Shown here: piece by piece, positions 35,412-44,666 of the stretch | How positions within the stretch are numbered: the first letter of the stretch is position 1 | How the letters are laid out: each line of letters begins with the position of its first letter | Source: Pseudomonas sp. RIT409 | Lineage (GTDB): Bacteria > Pseudomonadota > Gammaproteobacteria > Pseudomonadales > Pseudomonadaceae | Length of the DNA stretch: 64,000 nucleotides | Assembly: GCF_003052515.2 (NCBI RefSeq) | Contig: NZ_QARE02000015.1 | Coordinates: 1-64,000, forward strand | Direction of reading: 5' to 3' | The notes under the pieces: generated by a model | Seen by the model: only the letters and a program-made list of their open reading frames with translations | What the model was told of the DNA's origin: nothing | Database searches by the model: none | Made by a program: the position numbers and the translations under genes

Positions 35412-36602
35412 TCAGATAAGGCCGCGCTGGCGCCATTGCTCACGCGTGGGAACATCGATGCCCAAACGACCGAGAACGGCGTCGGTGTGCTCACCCAGCA
35501 TCGGAGCAGTCGAACGTAACTGACCTGGTGTTGCGGTCAGTTTGGGGACGACGCCTGGCAACGTGACCGGCGTACCGTCATCCAGTTGGCTGCGGATCAA
35601 CATATCGCGGGCCTGGTAGTGGGGATCGGCAGCGATGTCGGCGGCGTCGTAGATTTTTCCGGACGGGATGTTGGCGTCCCTCAGAACAGCCAATACCTCG
35701 TCCAGAGGACGTTCGGCGGTCCAGGTGGAAATCGCGGCATCCAGTCTGGCGACGTGGCGTACACGACCGTCGTTCTGCTGAAGCTCTGGATCGTCGGCCA
35801 GATCCTGCCGGTCGATCTTCTCCATCAAACGCTTGAAGATGCTGTCGCCATTACCTGCAATCAGCGCGTACTTTCCATCCTGGCAACGATACGCGTTGGT
35901 AGGCGCAATTCCCGGCAAGCTGCTGCCAGCTGGCTCGCGCACTGTGCCGAACACCGAGTGTTCAGGAATCAGGCTCTCCATCATGTTGAAAACCGATTCG
36001 TAGAGCGCCACGTCTACCTGCTGACCTGCCCCGTGATTCTGCTCCCGGTGACGCAGAGCCAAGAGAACACCAATCACGCCATGCAGCGCCGATAACGAAT
36101 CGCCAATCGATACGCCAACACGCACAGGAGTGCGCCCTGGTTCACCAGATAGATGACGCAGCCCACCCATGGCCTCGCCTATGACGCCAAAGCCTGGAAG
36201 GTCGCGATAAGGTCCGGTCTGCCCGTAGCCTGATACGCGCAACATGATCAATTTCGGGTTGATATCGCTCAGTACATCCCATCCCAAACCCCATTTCTCC
36301 AAGGTTCCCGGACGAAAGTTTTCGATGAGGATGTCAGCATCCTTCACCAGCTGCTTCACGACGGCATGCGCCTCGACCTGACGAAGATCCAGTGTTACGG
36401 ATTGCTTGTTACGAGACTGAGCCGCCCACCACACAGAAGTGCCATTGTGCAGTAATCGCCATTTACGCAGAGGGTCGCCCGTCACCGGAGGTTCGATTTT
36501 GATTACTTCGGCGCCAAACTCGGCGAGGATTTTTGCAGCGAAGGGTCCAGCGATTAGCTGGCCCATTTCGACGACTTTGATGCCATCCAGAGGTAGGCTC
36601 AT
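35412..36602 (-). CDS. CaiB/BaiF (type III) CoA-transferase
   Basis: 396 residues. LDGIKVVEMGQLIAGPFAAKIL is the family start, NFRPGTLEKWGLGWD follows, and the catalytic Asp lies in SIGDSLSALHG. It moves CoA from a donor (often succinyl-CoA) to a carboxylic acid. First gene of the leftward operon; the start at 36602 has GGA eight bases upstream, and the long frame beyond it overlaps the LysR promoter region. Divergent LysR starts 114 bases away. Confidence 0.9.
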   Translation of the reverse strand: MSLPLDGIKVVEMGQLIAGPFAAKILAEFGAEVIKIEPPVTGDPLRKWRLLHNGTSVWWAAQSRNKQSVTLDLRQVEAHAVVKQLVKDADILIENFRPGTLEKWGLGWDVLSDINPKLIMLRVSGYGQTGPYRDLPGFGVIGEAMGGLRHLSGEPGRTPVRVGVSIGDSLSALHGVIGVLLALRHREQNHGAGQQVDVALYESVFNMMESLIPEHSVFGTVREPAGSSLPGIAPTNAYRCQDGKYALIAGNGDSIFKRLMEKIDRQDLADDPELQQNDGRVRHVARLDAAISTWTAERPLDEVLAVLRDANIPSGKIYDAADIAADPHYQARDMLIRSQLDDGTPVTLPGVVPKLTATPGQLRSTAPMLGEHTDAVLGRLGIDVPTREQWRQRGLI

Positions 36603-36716
36603 GACGTTTTCCGTTCTTGTTGGAGGTTCTGTCTGGATCATCCCCCTGAACGGTCCACGTGAGAATTTCAAAGTTTTCCACTACTCTTTCCAAAATGGAA
36701 ACCTTTGGAGCAATGT

Positions 36717-37616
36717 GTGCTCAATCTCCTTCAACTCGACCTGGCGTCTCTGAGACTTCTGGTACTCGCGGCGAGCAGCCAGAATCTAACGAAGGCTGCG
36801 GACGGAGCGCACATGACCGTATCGGCAGCCAGCAAGCGGCTTGCTGAACTTGAACGCGTTACGGACTGCACTCTTTTCATTCGTCTTCCAAGGGGACTTC
36901 AGTTGACCCCCGCAGGAAGAGGCCTGGCCGAACATGCTCGATTAATCCTCGAAAGTGTCGAGCGCATGGCACATGACGCCAATGACTTTTCTCATGGCGT
37001 TCGGGGGCACGTCAGGCTGTTCGCCAATACATCAGCGGTGATCCAGTTCCTTCCCAAGGACCTCAACACTTTCCTTGCGACGAACCCGCACGTGCGCATT
37101 GGTATGGAGGAAGCGCTAAGCGACTCGACGATTCAGGCCGTTGAGGACGGTCGTGCCGACATAGGGATCTTCGCTGACAATGTATTGGCTCCAAATCTGG
37201 AGGTACGCCCTTACCGCGCAGACCAATTAGTGCTGTTAGTGCCAAACAATCATCCCTTGGCCGAACGCTCACAGCTGAGCTTTGCTGACACGCTCGATTA
37301 CGATTATGTCGCGCTGAATCAAGGCAGCTCGCTATTACGGCGCATCAGCGATGCCGCCCATGATGCAAGGAAACTGCTGAAAGTCAGAATTCAGGTAGCC
37401 AGCTTCGATGGCATCTGCCGAATGATCGAGGCCGGTTTGGGTATCGGGATTTTGCCGTTGGAGTCGGTGAGGCATGGGCTTCTTGAGACGAGTTTGAAAG
37501 CAGTCGCGCTTGAGGATCATTGGGCATCTCGAACGTTGTTCGCAGGTGTTGCTGCCAACACGCGTCTATCTCCGGAGGCAGCGAATCTCTTCAACTTCCT
37601 GACAAGCTTGGAATAA
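36717..37616 (+). CDS. LysR-family regulator of the CoA-catabolic operon
   Basis: 299 residues. Helix-turn-helix SSQNLTKAADGAHMTVSAASKRLAELE; effector domain with the RADIGIFADN and GIGILPLESV segments. The GTG at 36717 has GGAG (36707-36710) six bases upstream and is preferred over the TTG at 36705. Divergent position relative to caiB suggests it activates the operon in response to the carried acid. Confidence 0.9.
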   Translation: MLNLLQLDLASLRLLVLAASSQNLTKAADGAHMTVSAASKRLAELERVTDCTLFIRLPRGLQLTPAGRGLAEHARLILESVERMAHDANDFSHGVRGHVRLFANTSAVIQFLPKDLNTFLATNPHVRIGMEEALSDSTIQAVEDGRADIGIFADNVLAPNLEVRPYRADQLVLLVPNNHPLAERSQLSFADTLDYDYVALNQGSSLLRRISDAAHDARKLLKVRIQVASFDGICRMIEAGLGIGILPLESVRHGLLETSLKAVALEDHWASRTLFAGVAANTRLSPEAANLFNFLTSLE

Positions 37617-37653
37617 GTAATCGAGTTTCAGAAGGCAGTGCGCGCGCCTAGAC

Positions 37654-37677
37654 AGGCCGCTGTCGGCCAGAAACAGT
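37654..37677 (+). repeat. Dispersed element, diverged copy
   Basis: AGGCCGCTGTCGG then CCAGAAACAGTC, related to the consensus in the middle. Lies between the two LysR genes that converge here. Confidence 0.45.
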
Positions 37678-37715
37678 CCTCGGTAACAGGCCTCAACATT
37701 CCTGATCGCTGATGA

Positions 37716-38606
37716 TCACAGAAGCCGCTCACTTGTTTCCATCAAATAGTCGATGAAGAGCCGCACGCGCATTGGGACCTGCCTGCCAAACGCGTGCAGG
37801 GCATGGATCGAGGTGGTTGCCATTAGGTCGTTTGGCAATACTCGGGTAAGCGTTCCGCGCTCTATCTCAGTGCGCAATGCGAAAGCGGGCAGCTGAACAA
37901 TTCCAACGCCCTCCATGGCAGCTTGAATCAGCGTGACCGCATCATCTGTGTCAAAGCAGCCATCAGGCAAGTAACTGCGCCCATCCGCAAATATGAAAGC
38001 GTAAGGGCGCCCTGCAAGCAGGTATCTGAGGCAGGCATGGTCTTGAAGATCGGCAACGCTTTCAGGATGCCCCCGACTGGCCAGATAAGCAGGTGACGCC
38101 ACCAAGAGATACGGAATGTCTGCCAGGTGCCGCCCGATCAAGCCCGTATCGTCGAGATTGCCTATGCGTATGGCCAAATCATATCCCTCACGGATCATAT
38201 CCACATTTCTGTCAGTCACCGTGACTTCAAGTTTGATGTTTGGGCTCCTTTCAGAGAACTCTTTGACCCAGCCTGAAACCAACGATCTGCCAACCAGCAC
38301 GGGCACCGTTATTCGCAAAAGCCCTTTGGCTGACCCGGCGGATTGCACAACATCTTCCGCGCTTTCGATACCTTGAAGCAGAGGTGCTACAAAGTCGTAA
38401 TAGACGCTTCCCTCCGCTGTAAGACTCAGCGTTCGCGTAGACCGTTGCAGCAACCTGACACCCAGTCGCTTCTCCAGCCGAGCCACGCTTTTGGACACTG
38501 CGGACGGGCTTGCGCCCAATATTCTCCCGGCGCCACTGAATGATCCTGAGTCAACCGTGCGCACAAAAGCAGCTAGCCCCGCAGTTTTTTCAACGATGGT
38601 GACCAT
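37716..38606 (-). CDS. LysR-family regulator
   Basis: 296 residues from the ATG at 38606 (MVTIVEKTAGLAAFVRTV). Helix-turn-helix GSFSGAGRILGASPSAVSKSVARLE; effector domain with TDRNVDMIREGYDLAIRIG, CrgA-like. It diverges from the SDR that is broken at the poly-G tract, so its target may be out of frame in this sequence. Confidence 0.9.
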   Translation of the reverse strand: MVTIVEKTAGLAAFVRTVDSGSFSGAGRILGASPSAVSKSVARLEKRLGVRLLQRSTRTLSLTAEGSVYYDFVAPLLQGIESAEDVVQSAGSAKGLLRITVPVLVGRSLVSGWVKEFSERSPNIKLEVTVTDRNVDMIREGYDLAIRIGNLDDTGLIGRHLADIPYLLVASPAYLASRGHPESVADLQDHACLRYLLAGRPYAFIFADGRSYLPDGCFDTDDAVTLIQAAMEGVGIVQLPAFALRTEIERGTLTRVLPNDLMATTSIHALHAFGRQVPMRVRLFIDYLMETSERLL

Positions 38607-38703
38607 TCGAGAACTCCAGGCACAAATGAAACGATTATTTGGCGGATGGTGCAAAAAGCCAGGCCGATTAGGATATCTAAAACCTTGAATCGGAGCGGCA
38701 CGG

Positions 38704-39463
38704 ATGAACAGGCTAGACGGCAAAGTAGTTGTTATCACGGGGGGGGGGGGCCCAAGGATTAGGCGAATCTCATTCCAGGCTCTTCGCAGAGCTGGGCGCT
38801 CACTTGGTGATCACCGATGTGGAGACCGGTGCTGGCTTCAGACTCGCGCAAGAGCTGACGGGCATGGGGTATGTCGCGAATTTCCAAGAACTGGACGTAA
38901 GCGATGAGGCCAACTGGGGACGGGTCATCAAGCAGGTTCTCGGCCAACATCGTCGTATCGACGTTCTGGTGAACAACGCGGGGATCTATCTGCGCACCCA
39001 ACTTGAAGAGATTAGCGCTCAGCAGTTCGACAAAGTGATGGCAATCAACGTGAAGGGCACGTTTTTGGGGTGCAAAGCGGTTGCGCCTGTCATGCGTGCA
39101 CAGGGCGGCGGTGTCATCGTCAACACTGGCTCAATCGCGGCAATGGTCGCTAACTTGGACGGTGAAGTCGCCTATTGCGCTAGTAAGGGCGCGATCAAGA
39201 TGCTGACCAAAGCCGTCGCTTCAGATTTGGCTAAAGACAATATTCGTGTCAACTCGGTGCATCCTGGCGTCGTCAAGACCCCTATGGCAGCGGACTTTTT
39301 CAAGGACCCCCAACTTGCCAAGCAACTGCTGGGGACAACGCTAATGGAGCGCGCCGCTGCTCCCGCTGAAATCTCCCAGGCCATCGCATTCCTCATTTCC
39401 GATTCGGCTTCTTTCATGACCGGCTCCGATCTCGTCGTTGACGGTGGTTTCACTGCAGTGTGA
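38704..39463 (+). pseudogene. SDR oxidoreductase with a frameshift at a poly-G tract
   Basis: From ATG 38704 the frame reads MNRLDGKVVVITGG, then 12 consecutive G (38739-38750). After it the SDR continues one frame over: AQGLGESHSRLFAELGAHLVITDVE..., with NNAGIY, INVKGTF, NTGSIAA, catalytic YCASK, and the final DLVVDGGFTAV. The canonical TGGAQGLG would need a run of eight G; 11 would restore the frame with one extra Gly. The rest of the protein is intact, so this is either a sequence error, a recent mutation or a phase-variable switch. Confidence 0.8.
38739..38750 (+). repeat. G12 homopolymer
   Basis: Twelve G in a row within the dinucleotide-binding loop of the SDR. Such tracts slip during replication and decide whether the downstream 235 codons are read. 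Confidence 0.9.
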
Positions 39464-39534
39464 TCCGCACTGACCTTGTTCATCCCTTTGGCTGGGGAAC
39501 CAGCCTTTTTTAAATCTTATCGAGAGCGATATAC

Positions 39535-39879
39535 ATGAACGATCTGACCGGCAAAGTCGCCATCGTCACTGGGGCATCAAAAGGTATCGGCGCGGCGATT
39601 GCCAAGGCTTTGGCCTCCGCGGGTGCCGCCGTTACTTTTAACTATGCGTCAAGCAAGTCTGGCGCGGACCGCACTGTGGCTGAGATTCTGAATAAAGGAG
39701 GAAAAGCAATCGCAGTTCAAGGTGATGTCGGGTCATCTGCCGACGTGAAAAGAATGTTCGAGGAAACCCAAGCCGCATTTGGGGCGCCTTCTGTACTGGT
39801 CGCAAAGACGAGACATATTGCTACTACGGAAAGGCTGTCCACGCTCACCAGCCCCCCCTTATTTAGCGCTGAATCTTAA
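39535..39879 (+). pseudogene. Truncated SDR (N-terminal half)
   Basis: Starts as a normal SDR: MNDLTGKVAIVTGASKGIGAAIA, NYASSKSGADRTV, GDVGSSADVKRMFEETQAAFG, then at about residue 86, where LDVLVNNAG is expected, it changes to PSVLVAKTRHIATT and ends. The catalytic half is absent. The sequence after about 39806 belongs to something else that I do not recognise. It follows the poly-G SDR by 70 bases. Confidence 0.75.
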
Positions 39880-39952
39880 CGCATGGATCCTGGCGTATTC
39901 GCTGGAACGAGCATTACCTGAAGTACGCTAAAAATGACGGAGTTACGACGTG

Positions 39953-40273
39953 ATGAGTGAAAGAAAGAACCCTCGTCCACAGGGCGTGGCAATGAGCCTG
40001 ATAATACTGATGGCGCTCACCGCTCTTAGCGCACAGGCGTCAATGCGGTGTGAGAACGGCATTGCGTCTGAAGGCGACTCGACCGAGCAAGTACTCCGTA
40101 AATGCGGTGCTCCGGCTAGCCGGAAGCAGACCGGTATGATTGAAGACAGGCGGGTGTTGGATCGTCGGAAATTCATTGGAACTGAGGAGTGGGTATATGT
40201 GCCCCGAGGCGGTATGTACCAACACCTAATATTCGAAGGTTCAAAGCTGGTAAGGATTCTTAGCCACCGGTGA
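39953..40273 (+). CDS. Secreted DUF2845 protein
   Basis: 106 residues. Hydrophobic leader (VAMSLIILMALTALSAQA) then CENGIASEGDSTEQVLRKCGAP and EEWVYVPRGGMYQHLIFEGSKLVRI, the DUF2845 pattern with paired cysteines. Likely periplasmic; function unknown. GGAG ten bases before the ATG supports the start; a GTG three bases earlier or an ATG at 39992 are alternatives. Confidence 0.82.
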   Translation: MSERKNPRPQGVAMSLIILMALTALSAQASMRCENGIASEGDSTEQVLRKCGAPASRKQTGMIEDRRVLDRRKFIGTEEWVYVPRGGMYQHLIFEGSKLVRILSHR

Positions 40274-40309
40274 TCTTGCGTAATAGAGCTATCGGCATTA
40301 CCAGGGTAC

Positions 40310-40333
40310 GTCCGCTTTGGGTCGAAAGCGGCC
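40310..40333 (-). repeat. 24-bp dispersed element copy
   Basis: GTCCGCTTTGGG then TCGAAAGCGGCC on the plus strand, reverse of the consensus. Just after the DUF2845 gene. Confidence 0.6.
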
Positions 40334-40373
40334 TCTGGAGGCAGACCGTAACCGCCAGAATTAAAGGTGCGAG

Positions 40374-40664
40374 CTACGCCAGCGTGCACAACCTGTTTAT
40401 GAACATCGGGCCCGATAAATCTTGTACTGCACCACCGTCAGCAAAGAAGCAGCCCGCAGCGCCAGCGAACGACGCCTGCTCATCAACAGAAATTTCCAAA
40501 CTGTAATGGATCATGTAGCGGAATAACCAGCCACTAGCGAGGCCACCGCAAGGTTCAACTGTCTGATAGTAGCCATCAACCGACAGCGGCCCGGCACCAT
40601 GGTTTTGAGCTACACGATATGCCGCGCGGTAGGTAGATTTATCGAGTGAAGATTCGTTTTTCAT
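40374..40664 (-). CDS. Small hypothetical protein
   Basis: 96 residues. The stretch YRAAYRVAQNHGAGPLSVDGYYQ followed by DEQASFAGAAGCFFADGGAVQDL looks protein-like (alternating small and hydrophobic residues) but I recognise no family. No ribosome-binding site is seen before the ATG at 40664. It could be real or a fading gene. Confidence 0.4.
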   Translation of the reverse strand: MKNESSLDKSTYRAAYRVAQNHGAGPLSVDGYYQTVEPCGGLASGWLFRYMIHYSLEISVDEQASFAGAAGCFFADGGAVQDLSGPMFINRLCTLA

Positions 40665-41120
40665 TTGCATTCAAAATGGGTGAGACGGGGGTGATCATGT
40701 GCGCACTCACGCGCAATTTTCGCAAGTCAGCTATCGGCTCGGAGCGGACGTTCAGGTGACACAACCCGTAACGATCCACACGCCCTCCGCAACGCGAGCA
40801 TTCTTCCACCCGGTCCAGGGTATTGGGCTGAGCCATCGAAAAAATAGTGTGAGATGAAGTGTTTGGCGTTGCCAAGGAGATAAGAATGGAGGGTATTAGG
40901 GACGCCATACCCCCCTCGCTTCTTAACTTTACGAGATGGGCATGGGACCTGGGCTGAAAAAGTGATAATGAACACCCTGTTAGTACAAGCCCCCGCTGTT
41001 GTTCTGGTCAACAATGCAGTAGGCATCACGATCATAAAATATGCGATTTACTTAGTCAGCCGCCGTGCGACTCGTTTAGCTAATTTCCCAAATTAATCAG
41101 AAGGAAGATTCCATTTTCAA
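40665..41120. other. Gap with a dispersed element
   Basis: Holds the element at 40726-40749. A leftward frame around 40700-40850 contains a CxxC pair (EECSRCGGRVDRYG) that hints at a lost zinc-ribbon fragment, but I cannot support a gene. Confidence 0.4.
40726..40749 (+). repeat. 24-bp dispersed element copy
   Basis: GTCAGCTATCGG then CTCGGAGCGGAC, two to four changes from consensus. Confidence 0.6.
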
Positions 41121-41369
41121 GTGAATGATTATTTTGATGGCGCAGTGAAATCTATCGCATTCACTGCCGAGTCAGGCAGCACAAGCGTAAGCGTTATGAA
41201 TCCTGAAGCTTATGTCTTGAGCGCAAGCCAGCGCGAAACGATGCAGGTCATTTCAGTTCGGTTGACAGCTAAGCTCACCTCTGACGGTGCCTGGGAGGCG
41301 CACGAAGCCGGGAGTCACTTCGACGCCCAGCAAAACAACCAGTTTGAAGTCAAAGTCGAAATCATCTAA
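41121..41369 (+). CDS. Small hypothetical protein
   Basis: 82 residues from a GTG; hydrophilic, with beta-type alternation (VISVRLTAKLTSDGAWEAHEAG) and no signal or membrane segment. AGGA lies too far upstream (about 15 bases) to decide the start. No family recognised. It precedes the AT-rich region of the permease. Confidence 0.45.
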   Translation: MNDYFDGAVKSIAFTAESGSTSVSVMNPEAYVLSASQRETMQVISVRLTAKLTSDGAWEAHEAGSHFDAQQNNQFEVKVEII

Positions 41370-41411
41370 GCTTACCTTTGCGAATATCATCCATAATTCC
41401 TAAGAAATCGT

Positions 41412-41428
41412 CGGTTTTCTGCACAATT
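41412..41428 (+). promoter_or_regulatory. Shared motif A, copy 1
   Basis: CGGTTTTCTGCACAATT. Two further copies, CGGTTTTTTGCACAGTT, lie at 51443-51459 and 57976-57992. Each is in an intergenic region, so a common protein-binding site is possible. Confidence 0.45.
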
Positions 41429-41478
41429 TCAAAAGTTAAAAGTGTGCGCTGCCTGATGGGTTGCGCCCCGTCTGCAAG

Positions 41479-41500
41479 CTATGCAGAAAAGCCGTGATTA
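41479..41500 (+). promoter_or_regulatory. Shared motif B, copy 1
   Basis: CTATGCAG, four A-rich bases, then GCCGTGATTA. The near copy is at 51649-51669, 82 bases before the oxidase gene. Here it is about 410 bases before the permease start. Candidate operator for a regulator such as the PAS-AraC protein at 56185. Confidence 0.45.
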
Positions 41501-41909
41501 AATACTGTTTTCATGCAAGCCAACGCTGCACAACCCTACGTAGCATCTGGATACGGCGACGCTCGGTTTCGGACCGCCGACTGATCTAAAAACAATAACG
41601 TCAGTGACCCAGCCAAGCGGTATCTATCCGTAGTGCTAAACGCCTTTCTCACTGCCAAACATCCACTTCGCTCGCAAACCTCGTGGCGAATATTGTTATG
41701 AGCCAACGCTCTGTGAGGGCAGGAATGTCTATTTGCATCAGCCTGAAAAAACGACTCAACTACTTCAATTCGCTGCCCGGGCTCAGGGCCGGCGCAGCAT
41801 TCCATATGGAGGTGGACGCCAAAATAATGTGTAGCAGCTAAAGCCATAAAATAACAATAGCTAAACTACCCTTCTGCCGCCGTTCGAAGTCAATGAAAGG
41901 AGCGATAAA

Positions 41910-43295
41910 ATGGCAAGTCCTGAACCTCGGGCTTTAAAACACGGGTTGACCTCCCGACAAGTCTCAATGATTTCAATCGCGGGCATTATTGGTGCCGGAT
42001 TATTTATCGGTTCCTCAAAAGCGATCGCTACCGCAGGCCCTGCTATTCTTCTTTCTTACCTCATCGCAGGCGTGCTGGTGCTTCTTGTCATGCGCATGCT
42101 CGGTGAAATGGCTGTCGCTAACCCTAATAGCGGATCATTTTCAACTTACGCGGGCCGTGCGATCGGGCCGTGGGCTGGCTTTACAATCGGTTGGTTGTAC
42201 TGGTGGTTCTGGGTGCTCGTCATTCCGGTCGAGGCCATCGCCGGCGCAGATATCCTGCATGCCTGGATTCCAACGGTGCCGTCTTGGCTCTTTGCGTTCC
42301 TGATCATGGCCGCTCTGTCCGGAACCAACCTGGTAAGTGTTCGAAACTTCGGCGCGTTTGAGTATTGGTTTTCATTGGTAAAAGTTGTCGCAATCATTGC
42401 TTTCATTGTCGTCTGCGGCTTAGCAATCAGCGGGTATTGGCCTCTTGCGCAAGCCTCAGGAGTTAGCAATCTGAATGCTCATGGTGGCTTCATGCCAAAT
42501 GGTTTTGGCGCTGTCCTTGGTGGCGTTCTTGTAACCATTTTCTCGTTCTTCGGGGCTGAAATCGTGACGATTGCAGCCGGTGAGACAGCCAATCCGAAAG
42601 AAAAAATCCGGCGGGCAACCAATTTCGTAGTCTATCGAATCGCGGTTTTCTACCTGCTGTCTATTTTCCTCATCGTTTGTCTGGTGGCGTGGGATGATCC
42701 TACTCTCGTGCAGGCTGGTTCATTCCAGCGAGCTCTCGAGATCCTGAATGTACCTGGCGCCAAATTGATGGTCGACATTGTGGTGCTGGTGGCCGTAACC
42801 AGTTGCATGAACTCTGGTCTCTACACTGCTTCGCGTATGCTCTACTCGCTGGGCGAGCGCGGCGAAGCTCCTCGTAAAGCCAAACACATTTCCCGCAATG
42901 GTGTACCTACCGTCGCAGTAGTGGGATCAACGCTGGCAGGCTTCATAGGCTGCTTTGTTAACTACGCGCTGCCTGGCCAGGTTTTCGGCTTCCTGCTGTC
43001 TACCACTGGCGCCATTGCGTTGATTGTGTACCTGGTAATCGCGGTGTCGCAGCTTCGTATGCGCTCTATCATGACTAAGCAGGGAATCGATCCTGCGTTC
43101 AAAATGTGGCTCTACCCATGGCTAACCTGGTTTGTCATCGTGCTGATTGGTGCAGTACTCGGGTATATGGTATTGAGTCCATCTTACCGCTATGAGACCT
43201 TGATGACTGCGGCGGTGGCCGGGACGATGTTGCTCATCGCACTCGTACGGAAAAAGTCTGAAGTCAATCACTACAAGATTGAGAGTTTTTCTTGA
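41910..43295 (+). CDS. Amino acid permease, GABA-permease-like (APC family)
   Basis: 461 residues with 12 hydrophobic segments. The start HGLTSRQVSMISIAGIIGAGLFIGSS carries the family signature GAGLFxG; LGEMAVANPNSGSFSTYAGRAIG and FFGAEIVTIAAGETANP follow. It resembles GabP and related amino-acid-transporter carriers for GABA, lysine-like or proline-like compounds. Shared upstream motifs tie it to the 51.7-56 kb catabolic operon, whose substrate it may import. Confidence 0.88.
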   Translation: MASPEPRALKHGLTSRQVSMISIAGIIGAGLFIGSSKAIATAGPAILLSYLIAGVLVLLVMRMLGEMAVANPNSGSFSTYAGRAIGPWAGFTIGWLYWWFWVLVIPVEAIAGADILHAWIPTVPSWLFAFLIMAALSGTNLVSVRNFGAFEYWFSLVKVVAIIAFIVVCGLAISGYWPLAQASGVSNLNAHGGFMPNGFGAVLGGVLVTIFSFFGAEIVTIAAGETANPKEKIRRATNFVVYRIAVFYLLSIFLIVCLVAWDDPTLVQAGSFQRALEILNVPGAKLMVDIVVLVAVTSCMNSGLYTASRMLYSLGERGEAPRKAKHISRNGVPTVAVVGSTLAGFIGCFVNYALPGQVFGFLLSTTGAIALIVYLVIAVSQLRMRSIMTKQGIDPAFKMWLYPWLTWFVIVLIGAVLGYMVLSPSYRYETLMTAAVAGTMLLIALVRKKSEVNHYKIESFS

Positions 43296-43318
43296 CCCAC
43301 ACGTAATCGCTTCAAGTA

Positions 43319-43342
43319 GTACGGCGCATGATTGCGCCGTAC
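43319..43342 (+). terminator. 10-bp perfect hairpin after the permease
   Basis: GTACGGCGCA (43319-43328), loop TGAT, TGCGCCGTAC (43333-43342), 24 bases after the stop. No T-run on the plus strand; could serve both strands. Confidence 0.7.
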
Positions 43343-43388
43343 CACAAGATTCACTCCCCGCCTGATGGATTCAAAAACTACACCTCGA

Positions 43389-43825
43389 TTAAGCTTTGGC
43401 CCGAGCTACCGAGAAGCCTCCGCCCCGCATCGCGAATGCCGCCCCAATCCCCAGCGCAATGAAAGGCCCACGCTCAGGTAATAAGTGGAAAGCCAACGAC
43501 ACCAGGACTGCGCCAAAGCACTGACCCAGAAATCTTGAGAGAGCGACGATTGCGCTAGCGCGACCCCGCGTTGTAATGGAGCGCTGAACATCATCATTCT
43601 GAGATTCGGAGCTTGGTAGAGCCCAAAACCAACTCCACAAACCACCATTCGCCATCCAACGTCGATGAACGCGACGTGATCCGGAAGAACGCTAAGCGCG
43701 AACATCCCAGGAGAAAGAATAAGCAGTCCGGTGGTGCAGAGCACATCGGGGCTAAAGCGATCGGAGAGCAAGCCGCTTATGATTGCCCTGCAGGCAACAA
43801 CTGTGGGCCACGGCGTTATCAACAT
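43389..43825 (-). pseudogene. MFS transporter, C-terminal remnant with frameshift
   Basis: Leftward reading gives ITPWPTVVACRAIISGLLSDRFSPDVL, then GLYQAPNLRMMMFSAPLQRG, all typical of an MFS transporter from about TM7 on. Near 43565 the frame shifts, and the other frame continues as RASAIVALSRFLGQCFGAVLVSLAFHLLPERGPFIALGIGAAF to the end. The N-terminal half is missing; the fragment abuts a truncated LysR gene. Confidence 0.8.
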
Positions 43826-44599
43826 GCCAGCCGCTCGGACACAACGGAAATCAAGTCTGTCTCCGTGAGTATCACCGGTAATGCCAACCAGTGGGGGATG
43901 GTTAGCGTAATTTGTCTACGAAGACTTCGCTCGGCCAACACATTGTCGACAAAACGCACGTCGTGCTGAGTAACCGTCACGTGAACGTGATGCGCACGTA
44001 GAAACTCATCCAACGTCAAATCTCCTGCTGCCAGGGGGATGACCACTACGCATAACGCAAATCATCTGGTCGGTGAAAAGAGGTTCACCACTGATATTCG
44101 ACGGAAGTTTAAGTTGCGTGCTGATTGCGAAATCGAGCTGGTCGTTTTCGAGCATCACAATCGTCTGATCGACGGAGACGTGAGTAATATCCACTTTTAA
44201 GCCGGGTGCCTGGACAAGAAACTCACCAGCCAGCTGTGGCATTACGAGGTAGGTGACCAGATCTGACAGGCGACCAAAAAAATGATCATCGCTCAAGGCC
44301 GGTTCAAAGGGAACCTCAGAGGTCATCAAACGCTCCATCTCTCGCAGCATCCTGATGACACCGACGCTCAATTCGATTGCGCGCGGTGTAGGCTCAATCA
44401 TCCTGCCAACCCGGATGAACAAGTCATCCTTGAACAACACGTGCAAGCGCGATAGGGCGCTGCTCATTGCCGGCTGACTCATCGGCGCCTTTAGGGCTGC
44501 ACGCCTCACATAGCGCTCTGTCATCAACGCATCGGAAATAACCAATAGATTTAGATCGACGGCCGTAGATTCATTACCCCTCCGACATCTGGGCAGCAC
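43826..44599 (-). pseudogene. LysR regulator, frameshifted and 3'-truncated
   Basis: The first frame (44599 to about 44040) carries VDLNLLVISDALMTERYVRRAA and SQPAMSSALSRLH, then VDITHVSVDQTIVMLEND. At a run of five C (plus-strand G 44034-44038) one extra base shifts the frame; the other frame continues GDLTLDEFLRAHHVHVTVT... to ETDLISVVSERLA near 43826. The last ~60 residues are gone and the MFS remnant begins directly, so a deletion joined two neighbouring genes. Confidence 0.8.
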
Positions 44600-44666
44600 G
44601 CAGATAGTGGGACCAAGGCCATGATTAGAATCACGATCAACGTGCCATTACCAGTTGGCTCGATTT

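Larger units (their letters stand above)
41370..41909. other. Long leader of the permease gene
   Basis: No gene is supported; a 103-residue leftward frame looks like chance. It carries the two short motifs (41412-41428 and 41479-41500) that recur upstream of the oxidase operon. The last 60 bases are AT-rich and likely hold the promoter. Confidence 0.5.

Noticed and set aside
38729..39463. Intact SDR starting from a TTG at 38729
   Set aside because: That start would lack the first beta strand, and the poly-G would encode R-G-G-G in place of T-G-G; the better reading is a frameshifted gene from 38704.
41536..41847. 103-residue leftward frame upstream of the permease
   Set aside because: Cys/His-rich but without spacing of a known motif, and no ribosome-binding site.
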